Shown here: piece by piece, positions 17,929 to 26,405 of the stretch
How the letters are laid out: each line of letters opens with the position of its first letter
Numbering within the stretch: position 1 is the stretch's first letter
NCBI GenBank assembly: GCA_014728175.1
Contig: WJMA01000017.1
Span: 186,001 to 250,000 of the forward strand
Direction: 5' to 3'
DNA length: 64,000 bases
DNA from: Candidatus Fermentibacterota bacterium
GTDB taxonomy: Bacteria > Fermentibacterota > Fermentibacteria > Fermentibacterales > JCC-6
Translations under genes and position numbers: made by a program
Notes under the pieces: model-generated
What the model was told of the DNA's origin: nothing
Database searches by the model: none
What the model saw: only the letters and a program-made list of their open reading frames with translations

Positions 17929-19170
17929 ATGTCGAAGAAGCTGATGGCGGACCTCCGTGGCAAACTGGAGGAGCTGAAGGAGGAAGGGCTCTACAAGAAG
18001 GAGAGGATCATCGAGTCCGAGCAGGGACCGGAGATAGAGGTCTCGGGGGGCAAGAAGGTCCTCAATTTCTGTGCCAACAACTATCTGGGGCTCTCCAGCC
18101 ATCCGGAGGTTCTAAAGGCCGCCAAGGAAATGATCGATCACCGGGGGTACGGGCTTTCCAGCGTCCGCTTCATATGCGGTACCCAGGATATCCACAGGGA
18201 CCTGGAGAAGCGGATGTCCGACTTTCTGGGGACCGACGACACCATACTGTACGCCGCCTGCTTCGACGCCAACGGAGGGGTGTTCGACCCGTTCCTGGAC
18301 AGGGAATGCGCCATCATAGCAGACCAGCTCAATCACGCGTCCATCATAGACGGCGTGCGGCTCTGCAAGGCCAAGAGGTTCATCTATTCGCACTGCAATA
18401 TGGGCAAGGGCGAGCACGAGTTCGACGGCAAGACCCTGCCCGGTTTGGAAGAGGTCCTCTCCTCCCCCGAGGCCCGGGAGGCCAAGTACCGCATGATCTG
18501 CACCGACGGCGTCTTCAGCATGAACGGGGACATGGCTCCGATAAACGATATCGTCGATCTAGCCGACAGGTACGACGCCATAGTCATGGTCGACGACGCG
18601 CATGCGACCGGATTCGTGGGAGAGACCGGTAGGGGTACGCCGGAGTACTTCGGCGTTCATGGCGAGGTGGATTTGGTAACCACCACCTTCGGCAAGGCCC
18701 TGGGTGGGGCCAGCGGCGGATGCACCACCGGAAAGCAGGAGCTTATCGACTGGCTTCGCCAGGCTTCCCGGCCCTACCTGTTCTCCAACACTCTCGCTCC
18801 CTCCGTGGTCGGGGGTACGCTAAAGGTGCTGGACCTTCTGTCGAAGACCACCGACCTGCGGGACCGGGTTGAAAAGAACCAGAAGTATTTCCGGCGGAGA
18901 ATGGCCGAGGAGGGTTTCGAGATCCTGGAGGGCGACCATCCCATCGTTCCCATAATGTTCGGCAAGTATCCCAACGACGCCGCACTGGCCCAGCAGTTCG
19001 CCGATGATCTTCTGAAGGAGGGCATCTACGTGATCGGCTTCTTCTACCCCGTGGTGGCCAGGGGCCAATCGAGGATACGGGTACAACTCAGCGCGGCCCA
19101 TACCATGGAGCACATAGACAAGGCCATCGAGGCCTTCGTGAAGGTGGGGAAGAAGCACGGCATCCTGTAG
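17929..19170 (+). CDS. kbl: glycine C-acetyltransferase (2-amino-3-ketobutyrate CoA ligase)
   Basis: 413 aa, a PLP-dependent alpha-oxoamine synthase. AAAGGAGAGG sits 7 bases before the ATG. Landmarks: NFCANNYLGLSSHPEVLKAA, the substrate loop GLSSVRFICGTQDIHRDLE, the PLP-ring aspartate in VMVDDAHATGFVG, and the Schiff-base lysine in TTTFGKALGGASGG. The RFICGTQ signature favours Kbl over 8-amino-7-oxononanoate synthase or serine palmitoyltransferase. It cleaves 2-amino-3-oxobutanoate with CoA to glycine and acetyl-CoA. The partner threonine dehydrogenase is encoded about 5 kb downstream (24076), not adjacent. It diverges from the GT-C gene. Confidence 0.93.
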   Translation: MSKKLMADLRGKLEELKEEGLYKKERIIESEQGPEIEVSGGKKVLNFCANNYLGLSSHPEVLKAAKEMIDHRGYGLSSVRFICGTQDIHRDLEKRMSDFLGTDDTILYAACFDANGGVFDPFLDRECAIIADQLNHASIIDGVRLCKAKRFIYSHCNMGKGEHEFDGKTLPGLEEVLSSPEAREAKYRMICTDGVFSMNGDMAPINDIVDLADRYDAIVMVDDAHATGFVGETGRGTPEYFGVHGEVDLVTTTFGKALGGASGGCTTGKQELIDWLRQASRPYLFSNTLAPSVVGGTLKVLDLLSKTTDLRDRVEKNQKYFRRRMAEEGFEILEGDHPIVPIMFGKYPNDAALAQQFADDLLKEGIYVIGFFYPVVARGQSRIRVQLSAAHTMEHIDKAIEAFVKVGKKHGIL

Positions 19171-19220
19171 GTTGGCGAACTAGGGCCGGTAGACGGAAGC
19201 CCCTGGGGAAAGGAAGAAAA

Positions 19221-20540
19221 ATGGCCCCGGTGTTTCGTTTCAGGGCGATCAAGGTCGGCAAGCTGGTGCTGGGTGTGGTGGGTCTGGCCTTGATACTTTC
19301 CTTCTTCCTGGCCGACTCCCTGGGGCTTACCATGGGCTCATATCCCTCCAGATACGTGGTTCTGGTAAGCGGATTGGGCTGCATCCTGGCTGCTCTTCTG
19401 GGTTACCGGTTCGGCAACTTCTGGAAGGCGATAGGTATCGTTTTGATAGGTGTCGTCTCCCTGCTGGTGGTGTTGGAGACGGTATCGCTGTACCTTATCG
19501 ACGTACTGGAAGAGGTGGAGACCACGCTTTCGGTCCCGGTCCTGCGGCATTCCCGCCCCGGGCTCTTCAAGCTGGAGCCCTACGTGGGAAGGAGAACGAA
19601 GCCGGGCCTGACCGGGGATCTGACCACCGACATCATGGGGTTCAGAAAGGTGCCCGGGGTCCCGCCGGACAGCGTGGATGCCATGGAGGTGTGGCTGTTC
19701 GGGGGAGACCAGGTCTGGGGAGAGGGTCTTCCGGGCGAATCAACCGTGGCGGCAATGCTCCAGGAAAAGCTGGACGACGCGACATCCAGGCCGGTACGAG
19801 TCAGAAACATGGGGCAGCCCGGATACGTATCCACGCAGGAGCTGCTTCTGTTCATGACCATGCTGAGGAAGGACGAGTACCCGGTGGTCGTGGTTCGTCT
19901 CGACGGTTATGAGGAGGTGTTCTCCGCCTTCTGTAACGGAACGGCGGGCGATCCCATAGGGTACTTCGGAAGAGCGGTGGAATCCCAGGAGGGTCGGCTG
20001 GCCACCGAGTCGGCTCTCGCAGGGTTACGAAGGCAGACGGCGGTCGGAAAGCTGTACACCGCCCTTATTCCGCAGGGGGATGAAGAGGAATCCTTCACCA
20101 CGGGGGCCAGATCGTTCTACGGGGGCATCAACGTACGCCCGGAGGTGCTGTCGGAAAAGGTGGCGGAGATCTACGTCCAGAACGAGATCTTCTTCGAGGA
20201 GCTGGCCGGCCTTTACGGAATACGCCATTACTGCTTCTGGCAACCGAACGTGTGGTGTTGCGACAAACCCTTGACCCCGTCCGAGGAGGATCTGAGGGAG
20301 ACCTTGCCCGTCGATTGTGACGAGAGGGGCGAGAGGATCTTCAGGGATCTGCTGACCATGACCGACGACACGCTCAGGACCATGGCCGGCCAGAGGTCGA
20401 GCCTGTACTATCTGGGAGAGGGCTACGGGGACGTTGAGGAAACCATGTTCTCCTCCGGATGGGTTCTGAGTCCCGGGGGCAACGAGCTTCTGGCGGAACG
20501 GATAGCCAGGGTTCTCAGGCAGAGGGAGAGCTGGCTCTAA
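19221..20540 (+). CDS. membrane-anchored SGNH-hydrolase-like protein lacking the catalytic residues
   Basis: 439 aa. Residues 10-100 contain three hydrophobic helices (GKLVLGVVGLALILSFFLA; YVVLVSGLGCILAALLG; AIGIVLIGVVSLLVVLET). The extracytoplasmic part resembles SGNH hydrolases of exopolysaccharide loci: block I is WLFGGDQVWGEGLPGESTVA, block II is VRNMGQPGYVSTQELL, block V is WVLSPGGNELLAERIA. In active enzymes block I reads GDS or GGS and block V carries DxxH; here the Ser position is Asp/Gln and the Asp and His positions look like Ser and Val. It may be a binding or structural relative rather than an esterase. The start ATG follows GGGGAAAGGAAG. It is convergent with thiC, overlapping by 4 bp. 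Confidence 0.65.
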   Translation: MAPVFRFRAIKVGKLVLGVVGLALILSFFLADSLGLTMGSYPSRYVVLVSGLGCILAALLGYRFGNFWKAIGIVLIGVVSLLVVLETVSLYLIDVLEEVETTLSVPVLRHSRPGLFKLEPYVGRRTKPGLTGDLTTDIMGFRKVPGVPPDSVDAMEVWLFGGDQVWGEGLPGESTVAAMLQEKLDDATSRPVRVRNMGQPGYVSTQELLLFMTMLRKDEYPVVVVRLDGYEEVFSAFCNGTAGDPIGYFGRAVESQEGRLATESALAGLRRQTAVGKLYTALIPQGDEEESFTTGARSFYGGINVRPEVLSEKVAEIYVQNEIFFEELAGLYGIRHYCFWQPNVWCCDKPLTPSEEDLRETLPVDCDERGERIFRDLLTMTDDTLRTMAGQRSSLYYLGEGYGDVEETMFSSGWVLSPGGNELLAERIARVLRQRESWL

Positions 20541-21826
20541 CCGTCCTCTATCGCCCTTCTGCTGGTCTTTATGGCGCACAGCCTGCTGCACATGGAGCAG
20601 ACGTCCGAGTCCGAGGGTAGCGACTGTCCCCTCTCCTCCCTGGCCCTGGCCGGATCCAGGGCCAGCTCGTACTGCCGGTCCCAGTCGAAGTCGTGACGCG
20701 CCTTCGCCATCTGGTCGTCGCTGTCCGACGCCCCCGGATGGCCCCTAGCTATATCGGCGGCATGTGCAGCTATCCTGCTGGCTACGACCCCCCGCCGCAC
20801 GTCATCGGCATCGGGCAGACGGAGGTGCTCGGCCGGAGTCACGTAGCACAGAAAGTCGGCGCCGTACCAGGCGGCCAGGGCTCCACCGATCGCCGAGGTT
20901 ATGTCATCGTAACCGGGAGCCACGTCGGTTACTATGGGGCCCAGGACGTAGAACGGGGCACCGTTGCAGACGCTCTTCTGCATCCTTACGTTCTCGGCTA
21001 TCCTGTCCATCGCCACGTGGCCGGGGCCCTCGATCATCACCTGGACTCCCGCCTGGAGAGATCTCTTCTGAAGCTCGCCCAGGGTCAGGAGCTCCTCGAT
21101 CTGGGCTCTGTCGGAGGCGTCGGAGATGCATCCCGGCCGCAAGCCGTCGCCCAGAGAGAAGGTCGCGTCGTACCGGTGAAGGATCTCCACCAGCCGATCG
21201 AAGTGCTCGTACAGAGGATTCTCGCGTTGGTTCCCATGCATCCACTCGGCCAGGAGGGAACCTCCCCTGGACACGATTCCCAGCTTTCGGCCCTGATCCT
21301 TCAGCAACTCCACAGCCCTGCGGGTGACTCCGCAATGCAGGGTGAGGAAATCCACTCCCGTCCGGCAATGGTCCTCCACCGCCTCGAACATCTCGTCCTC
21401 GGTTACCTCCGGGATCGCCCGGCCCTCCCTGACCGCCTTGCTGAAAACCTCGTAGAGGGGAACGGTACCCACGGGCAGGGGACTGTTTCGGAGGACCTGT
21501 TCCAGGGTCTCCCGCCAGCGGGCCCCGGTGGACAGGTCCATCACCGTGTCCGAACCGAAGGCGACCGCGGCACGCAGCTTTTCCAGCTCGTCCTCGATCG
21601 AGTCCACGTCCTCCGAGCTTCCGATGTTGGCGTTGATCTTCACCGACAGCCCCCGCCCTATGGCGCAGGGCCGTCGAAGCTTCCTGGTATTGTTCGCCGG
21701 TACCACTATCGTTCCGTCCGCCAGTCCCTGCAGGATGAAGTCGGGAGGGCAGCCTTCCGTTCGGGCCGCGGCGTCTATAACCTCGCTCGATTTTCCCCGG
21801 AGGGAGTTCTCTATGTTGGTAGCCAT
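20537..21826 (-). CDS. thiC: phosphomethylpyrimidine synthase
   Basis: 429 aa, the short bacterial/archaeal form of ThiC. It converts 5-aminoimidazole ribotide to HMP-P, the pyrimidine half of thiamine, by radical SAM chemistry. Landmarks: KINANIGSSEDVDSIEDELE, DTVMDLSTGARW, LTLHCGVTR, MIEGPGHVAMDRI, and the C-terminal Cys motif CSMCSRLCAIK. The Cys spacing is C-x2-C-x3-C, one residue shorter than the C-x2-C-x4-C of E. coli-type ThiC, but enough to hold a [4Fe-4S] cluster. GAAGGGAAG precedes the ATG. A TPP riboswitch and a -35/-10 pair lie directly upstream, so expression is repressed by thiamine pyrophosphate. YjbQ (38155), also reported to act as a thiamine-phosphate synthase, is elsewhere in the window. 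Confidence 0.96.
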   Translation of the reverse strand: MATNIENSLRGKSSEVIDAAARTEGCPPDFILQGLADGTIVVPANNTRKLRRPCAIGRGLSVKINANIGSSEDVDSIEDELEKLRAAVAFGSDTVMDLSTGARWRETLEQVLRNSPLPVGTVPLYEVFSKAVREGRAIPEVTEDEMFEAVEDHCRTGVDFLTLHCGVTRRAVELLKDQGRKLGIVSRGGSLLAEWMHGNQRENPLYEHFDRLVEILHRYDATFSLGDGLRPGCISDASDRAQIEELLTLGELQKRSLQAGVQVMIEGPGHVAMDRIAENVRMQKSVCNGAPFYVLGPIVTDVAPGYDDITSAIGGALAAWYGADFLCYVTPAEHLRLPDADDVRRGVVASRIAAHAADIARGHPGASDSDDQMAKARHDFDWDRQYELALDPARAREERGQSLPSDSDVCSMCSRLCAIKTSRRAIEDG

Positions 21827-21869
21827 TGCTTCCCTTCATGCACCTACACGTTTTGTTTATTTGTCGGGG

Positions 21870-21952
21870 AGTCGCTTCTCTCCCTGCGCCGGCATTAACC
21901 GGATCAGGTTCAACGGGTCTGATCTCAGCCCGGAGGGCACCCCGGTATGACT
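21870..21952 (-). promoter_or_regulatory. TPP riboswitch (THI element)
   Basis: On the minus strand the conserved thi-box is unmistakable: GGGGTGCCCTCCGGGCTGAGA, then ACCCGTTGAACCTGATCC and GGTTAATGCCGGCGCAGGGA. These form the P2-P3 pyrimidine-sensing and P4-P5 pyrophosphate-sensing arms. An outer AGTC/GACT pairing marks the approximate aptamer ends. It lies 44 bases upstream of the thiC ATG. No long U-run terminator is obvious between aptamer and start, so control may act on translation initiation. The exact boundaries are estimated. Confidence 0.97.
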
Positions 21953-21970
21953 ATTGCTTTCAAGGTCTAG

Positions 21971-21999
21971 CACTAACCCGGTACCGGATACGGTGTCAA
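21971..21999 (-). promoter_or_regulatory. predicted promoter of the thiC riboswitch transcript
   Basis: A perfect -35 TTGACA and a weak -10 TTAGTG are separated by 17 bases. Transcription would start about 10 bases before the riboswitch aptamer. Confidence 0.5.
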
Positions 22000-22030
22000 G
22001 AGGCCGTTGGCCTTTACCGTATGGGAATGC

Positions 22031-22321
22031 ATGTTTCGGAGTGAAAAGTTCCCCGAACCGGAGGTAATCGGTTTGAAGGACGACGAGCGCCTGGCGGTCG
22101 TGTACAAGGCTGAGACGGAGATGGACGCCATCACCATCAGCGCCCTTCTGGAACAGAACGATATCAAGGCTGCGGTGCGTAGCAGGCAGATACCGATGTA
22201 CGACGGAATAGCGAAGATCTTCGATCCGGTATGGGGAGAGGTCCTGGTGTTCGAGAGCGACCTGGAAGAGGCCCGTCAGCTGGTGGCCGACTATTTACGG
22301 GCCTGGGAGGAGGAGCGATGA
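22031..22321 (+). CDS. DUF2007-like small protein (putative signal-transducing family)
   Basis: 96 aa from the ATG at 22031; an alternative in-frame TTG at 22007 has a better AGAGG site, so the start is uncertain. The core LAVVYKAETEMDAITISALLEQNDIKAAVRS followed by WGEVLVFESDLEEARQLVADYL is the pattern of DUF2007/PII-like small proteins: residues on a beta-alpha-beta unit, 'vy.a.n..eA.li...Le..gI.a.v', then 'i.V...d...A..ll..'. Function in this family is unknown. Its stop overlaps the start of the next gene (ATGA). Confidence 0.65.
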   Translation: MFRSEKFPEPEVIGLKDDERLAVVYKAETEMDAITISALLEQNDIKAAVRSRQIPMYDGIAKIFDPVWGEVLVFESDLEEARQLVADYLRAWEEER

Positions 22322-23985
22322 GCGGTCTGAGCTTGATCGTCCTCCTGCTTCTGTCGCCCGTTTCCTGGCGTACTTCCGAAGAGCCTCCCGGCAGGGGGCA
22401 GTACATGGAGGAGTTGTCTCGGGAGCCATGGAGGACTCTTCTTTACACCGTCCGGACCGGCTTCGCCCCCGGCGGGAGCCGTACCATCGGGGAGATACGG
22501 CGACTGGCGGGAGAAGGCGGGAAAACGGCCAGGCTTGCGTGCTGGGCCCTGATGGTACTGGAAGAGAGCGCACCGGCCCAATCCACCCCGGCGGCGATCG
22601 AGTTCTGCCTTCCGACAGAGTTGCCGGACCCGGAGCGGGCAATTGAAGATCCTACCCTTCGATACTCCCTGCTTCTTCGTGTTCTGCACTCGATCGCCTG
22701 GGAGGAGCCCGATTCGCTGTGGGAGGGGCTTTATCGCCCGGTGGCAGAGGCCTGGCCCCGGATGCCGGACAGCACGAGGGCCCTGGCCCTGGAAGTATTC
22801 GGGAAGCTGGGCAGGGCGGACCTGGTGGGAGCCCTCGAATCCTGCCCCGGGAACCTTCCGGCACACGTCAGGCTCAGGTACCTGTCGGAGGTGGGAGTAG
22901 AACGGAGCTTTTCCATTGGGGGTGAGCTCACCCCCCTGGGGGCGACCTACATGGCCCGCTGCGTACCGGCAGCCGATCTGGAGCCGTACCTGGAAAGTCC
23001 CTACTGGGCCGTACGGCACACCGTATGCAAAAGAGCGGACCTCGCCCTTACGATATCCCTTCTTTCCGATCCGGTGGCCTGTGTGGCGCTGCAGGCGGCT
23101 CTCAGAAGGGCCGAGGCCGGTTACCCGGACGGAAGGGAAGCGCTGACGGCGATCGCCGATTCCATGCCCGGGCCTCTGGGAAACCGTGCGGCAAGGGAAC
23201 TTTCGGCGGGTGACTCCCTCCTGCTTGCAGAGTTGCTCGAGCACCCCCAACCGGGAAGACGTCTGGCTGCGCAGGAAGCCTGGCTCGATTCGGGTCTCGA
23301 GGTGGACTCAGCCCTGGCCCGAAGGTGGGAGACCGATCCCTACTGGCTGGTGCCCGTGGTCTGGGTTTACCATCTGGAGGCAAGCGGGGAGCTGGGCAGA
23401 GCGCGGACCACGGCCGAGCGGATAGCCGGGCGGGCGGAATGCGTGGACAGACCGCAGCGGCTGTTGTCCTTTTTGGAGGAGATAGTCACCGGCGGGCCCG
23501 CCGGCGCAACGGAGATGGAAGAAGGGGGACCTCCCGATCTTCCTTTCGATCCGGACACCATGCGCCGGCCTTCGGAAGTTACCATCCATACGGAGGAGGG
23601 AGATCTGCGAGTGTCGCTCATGTGGGACGTCGCCCCCCTGGCCTGCTCGGGCTTCGTCCATCTGGCCGAAAGGGATTTCTACGACGGTATATACTTTCAC
23701 CGGGTGGAACCCGGTTTCGTAGTCCAGGCCGGATGTCCCCAGAGCAACGGGATGGGCGGCCCCGGATACACCCTTCCCAACGAGCGCAGCCTCGTACGTT
23801 ACGACAGGGGGGTGGTGGGGATGGCCGATGCCGGTCTGAACACCGCCGGAAGCCAGTTCTTCGTGATGCTCGACTCGCACGGAAGGCTGGACACCAGGTA
23901 CACCGCGTTCGGGCGGCTGGAGGAAGGCTGGGACGTACTGGACCGGATAAGCGTAGGAACCAGAATAATCGACGTATCGATATGA
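22318..23985 (+). CDS. exported protein with helical-repeat N-terminus and C-terminal cyclophilin PPIase domain
   Basis: 555 aa from the ATG in the ATGA overlap; a short signal peptide (MSGLSLIVLLLLSPVSW) follows. Residues about 30-400 look like degenerate HEAT-type repeats (LRYLSEVGVERSFS; YWAVRHTVCKRADLALTISLL). Residues about 415-555 are a cyclophilin: VTIHTEEGDLRVSLMW, IYFHRVEPGFVVQAGCPQ, AGSQFFVMLDSHGRLDTRYT and AFGRLEEGWDVLDRI. The catalytic Arg (FHRV) and the QFF motif are present. It is likely a periplasmic proline isomerase that docks on other proteins through its repeats. The HEAT-cyclophilin fusion is less common than stand-alone cyclophilins. Confidence 0.88.
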   Translation: MSGLSLIVLLLLSPVSWRTSEEPPGRGQYMEELSREPWRTLLYTVRTGFAPGGSRTIGEIRRLAGEGGKTARLACWALMVLEESAPAQSTPAAIEFCLPTELPDPERAIEDPTLRYSLLLRVLHSIAWEEPDSLWEGLYRPVAEAWPRMPDSTRALALEVFGKLGRADLVGALESCPGNLPAHVRLRYLSEVGVERSFSIGGELTPLGATYMARCVPAADLEPYLESPYWAVRHTVCKRADLALTISLLSDPVACVALQAALRRAEAGYPDGREALTAIADSMPGPLGNRAARELSAGDSLLLAELLEHPQPGRRLAAQEAWLDSGLEVDSALARRWETDPYWLVPVVWVYHLEASGELGRARTTAERIAGRAECVDRPQRLLSFLEEIVTGGPAGATEMEEGGPPDLPFDPDTMRRPSEVTIHTEEGDLRVSLMWDVAPLACSGFVHLAERDFYDGIYFHRVEPGFVVQAGCPQSNGMGGPGYTLPNERSLVRYDRGVVGMADAGLNTAGSQFFVMLDSHGRLDTRYTAFGRLEEGWDVLDRISVGTRIIDVSI

Positions 23986-24075
23986 TCTAATCTTGTGCGC
24001 CGGAACCGGTATTTGTAGTTTCTGCCTTCCCGGAACTCGGCGGCAGACAGCTTACAATCCACGGAGGGAGCCCAA

Positions 24076-25056
24076 ATGGCTAAGGATTCTAAGAGTATCC
24101 TGGTCACCGGAGCGGTCGGCCAGATAGGAAGCGAGCTCACCATGGCCCTCAGGGAGCGCTACGGAGCCGACAACGTGGTAGCGACCGGAAGAAAGACCGA
24201 GCCCGGCCCCGAGCTGAGGGAGTCCGGGCCCTTCTACTTCATAGACGTTACCGAACGGGCCAGCCTGGACGTGGTCGTAAAGAAGCATGACATAGACACC
24301 GTGTACCACATGGCTGCCATACTCAGCGCGGTGGGGGAGAAGAAGCCGCTCCTCTGCTGGGACGTCAACATGAACGGAACCATCAACGTACTCCGGGCGG
24401 CCATGGACTTCGATATGAACACCGTCATCATTCCCAGCTCCATAGCCGCCTTCGGTCCGGAGACCCCCAAGGAGAACACCCCCCAGGAGACCGTCCTTCG
24501 TCCCACCACCATGTACGGGGTGACCAAGGTGGCCGGGGAGCTCCTCTGCGATTACTACGTCGGGAGATTCGGGCTGGACATCCGGGGTTTGCGCTACCCG
24601 GGGATTATATCCTCGGAGACCCTTCCCGGAGGAGGGACCACCGACTACGCGGTGGAGATCTACTACAAGGCGGTGGAGGAGGGCAGCTACGAGTGCTTCG
24701 TGAGGGAAGACACCAGGCTGCCCATGATGTACATGCCCGACTGCATCAAGTCCACCATAGATCTGGCAGAGGCCGATTTCGAGAACCTCAAGCACCACAG
24801 CGACTTCAACGTGGGCTCGATGTCCTTCACGGCCAAGGAGCTGGAGGATAGCATAAGGAAGCACATCCCGGACTTCACCTGCACGTACAAGCCGGACTAC
24901 CGCCAGGAGATAGCGGACAGCTGGCCCAGCAGCATAGACGACTCCGCCGCCCGGGAGGAGTGGGGCTGGGAGCCGGTGTGGGACCTGAACGCCATGACCG
25001 AGGACATGCTCAAAAAGCTTCGCCGGCGACACGAGGAAGGCAGGCTTTACGGCTAG
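24076..25056 (+). CDS. tdh: L-threonine 3-dehydrogenase, short-chain (NAD-dependent epimerase-like) type
   Basis: 326 aa of the extended SDR fold. The NAD motif is VTGAVGQIGSEL, and the catalytic residues are S in IPSSIAAFGPETP and YxxxK in MYGVTKVAGELL. Further signatures are RGLRYPGIIS, TTDYAVEIYYKAVE and LPMMYMPDCIKSTIDL, which match the SDR-type threonine dehydrogenases of archaea, trypanosomes and Bacteroidetes more than UDP-galactose epimerase. It oxidises L-threonine to 2-amino-3-oxobutanoate, which Kbl (17929) cleaves. GGAGGGAG lies before the ATG. It stands alone, not co-transcribed with kbl. Confidence 0.9.
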   Translation: MAKDSKSILVTGAVGQIGSELTMALRERYGADNVVATGRKTEPGPELRESGPFYFIDVTERASLDVVVKKHDIDTVYHMAAILSAVGEKKPLLCWDVNMNGTINVLRAAMDFDMNTVIIPSSIAAFGPETPKENTPQETVLRPTTMYGVTKVAGELLCDYYVGRFGLDIRGLRYPGIISSETLPGGGTTDYAVEIYYKAVEEGSYECFVREDTRLPMMYMPDCIKSTIDLAEADFENLKHHSDFNVGSMSFTAKELEDSIRKHIPDFTCTYKPDYRQEIADSWPSSIDDSAAREEWGWEPVWDLNAMTEDMLKKLRRRHEEGRLYG

Positions 25057-25087
25057 TTCCGCCCGGACCCGGTTCATCCGAGAGTAG

Positions 25088-26389
25088 GTGATCAAAGTGG
25101 GTCGATTCGCGAAACGTTCCGGACCGCTCCTGCTGCTGGCAATCTGCATCGCCTGCGGCCGGAGATGCGAGCACCGGCCCAATCTGCTGCTCGTAATCGT
25201 CGATACTCTGGCCGCCGATCACCTGTCGTGCTACGGGTACGACCGCCGGACCGCGCCCACGGTAGACAGTCTGGCCGGAGAGGGCCTTTTCTTCCAGAAC
25301 CTTCAGGCCCAGGCCCCCTGGACCCTTCCCGCCATGGCCAGCATATACACCGGGCTCACGGTGAGGAGCCACGGCTGCCGCCAGAGCGAAGGTGTCAACT
25401 GGGGGCTGGACCCCGCGGTCCCCACCATGGCTACCATTCTTAGTAAGGAAGGCTTCAGCACCGCCGGCTTCGTCAACGTCGCTTTTCTGGGCCCTGTCTT
25501 CGGGATGTCCAAGGGCTTCGACGTCTTCCACTGGCGCATCGCCGGCCACGGAAAGGCCGCCCAGACCGTCGACGAGGTGATCCAATGGATGGACTCGGAA
25601 GATTTCGAGGAGCCCTTCTTTCTGGTTTTCCACGTTTACGACCCCCACATTCCCTACGAGCCGCCTTCTCCCTTCGATACCCTTTACTGCGGTGAGGGGA
25701 TCAACGACCATTCCGACTGGGAAACGAACGAGGCCGGGCAATTCTACCCCGAGCAGCGCACGCATCTGGTAGACCTGTACGACTCGGAGATCAGGTGGAC
25801 GGACGGCCAGTTGAGCCGGCTTTTGGGAGAGATCAGGTCACGCGGTCTGGCCGACAGCACGCTCCTGGTTTTCACCGCCGATCACGGCGAGGAATTTCTG
25901 GAGCACGGCGCCGTAACCCATGGGACCAACCTCTACCAGAACGTCATTCACGTCCCCATGATAATCTGCGGGCCGGGTATCGAACCGGATACCGTATCCA
26001 CCGTGGTGGGGCAGTACGATATCCTGCCCACCGTTCTGACGTACTACGGCATCGAGGTCCCGGAGCATGTGGAGGGAATCGACCTATTGGGGGATTCGAT
26101 TCCCGAGGAGCGCCCGGTTCCCTCCAGCGGGGTGGAGATGGTGTCGGACAGCTTCCAGGCCGCGGTGCGCGTAGAAATGGACAAGGTGATATGGAGCCCC
26201 GTAGGCGACGTCTCCGAATCCTTCGATCTACGGTCCGACCCCTCCGAGCAGAATCCCATACCCACCGATTCGGTGATGTTGCAACTGGTCCTCGACTACT
26301 GGGCTACGCCCTGCAATTACCAGCCGACCAACCTGGAGGCCCCGCTGATCCAGAACAAAACCCTGCGTGATCTGGGCTACATACGCTGA
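25088..26389 (+). CDS. alkaline-phosphatase-superfamily (sulfatase-like) lipoprotein
   Basis: About 430 aa. The track start is GTG 25088, but GTG 25097 has a better spaced AGGTGA and leaves a clean lipoprotein signal (SGPLLLLAICIAC). The fold is the sulfatase/phosphatase one: NLLLVIVDTLAADHLSCYGY (metal Asp), APWTLPAMASIYTGL (nucleophile region), FFLVFHVYDPHIPYEP, LLVFTADHGEEFLEHG (metal Asp-His) and TNLYQNVIHVPMII. The formylglycine motif CxPxR is absent: the nucleophile position is Thr, as in phosphatase/phosphotransferase relatives. It is probably an envelope phosphodiesterase or phosphotransferase; the substrate is unknown. Confidence 0.82.
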   Translation: MIKVGRFAKRSGPLLLLAICIACGRRCEHRPNLLLVIVDTLAADHLSCYGYDRRTAPTVDSLAGEGLFFQNLQAQAPWTLPAMASIYTGLTVRSHGCRQSEGVNWGLDPAVPTMATILSKEGFSTAGFVNVAFLGPVFGMSKGFDVFHWRIAGHGKAAQTVDEVIQWMDSEDFEEPFFLVFHVYDPHIPYEPPSPFDTLYCGEGINDHSDWETNEAGQFYPEQRTHLVDLYDSEIRWTDGQLSRLLGEIRSRGLADSTLLVFTADHGEEFLEHGAVTHGTNLYQNVIHVPMIICGPGIEPDTVSTVVGQYDILPTVLTYYGIEVPEHVEGIDLLGDSIPEERPVPSSGVEMVSDSFQAAVRVEMDKVIWSPVGDVSESFDLRSDPSEQNPIPTDSVMLQLVLDYWATPCNYQPTNLEAPLIQNKTLRDLGYIR

Positions 26390-26405
26390 AGGGATCCAAG
26401 ATCCA

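Noticed and set aside
20693-21898. 401-aa plus-strand ORF opposite thiC
   Set aside because: Shadow ORF in high-GC DNA; thiC on the other strand is unmistakable.
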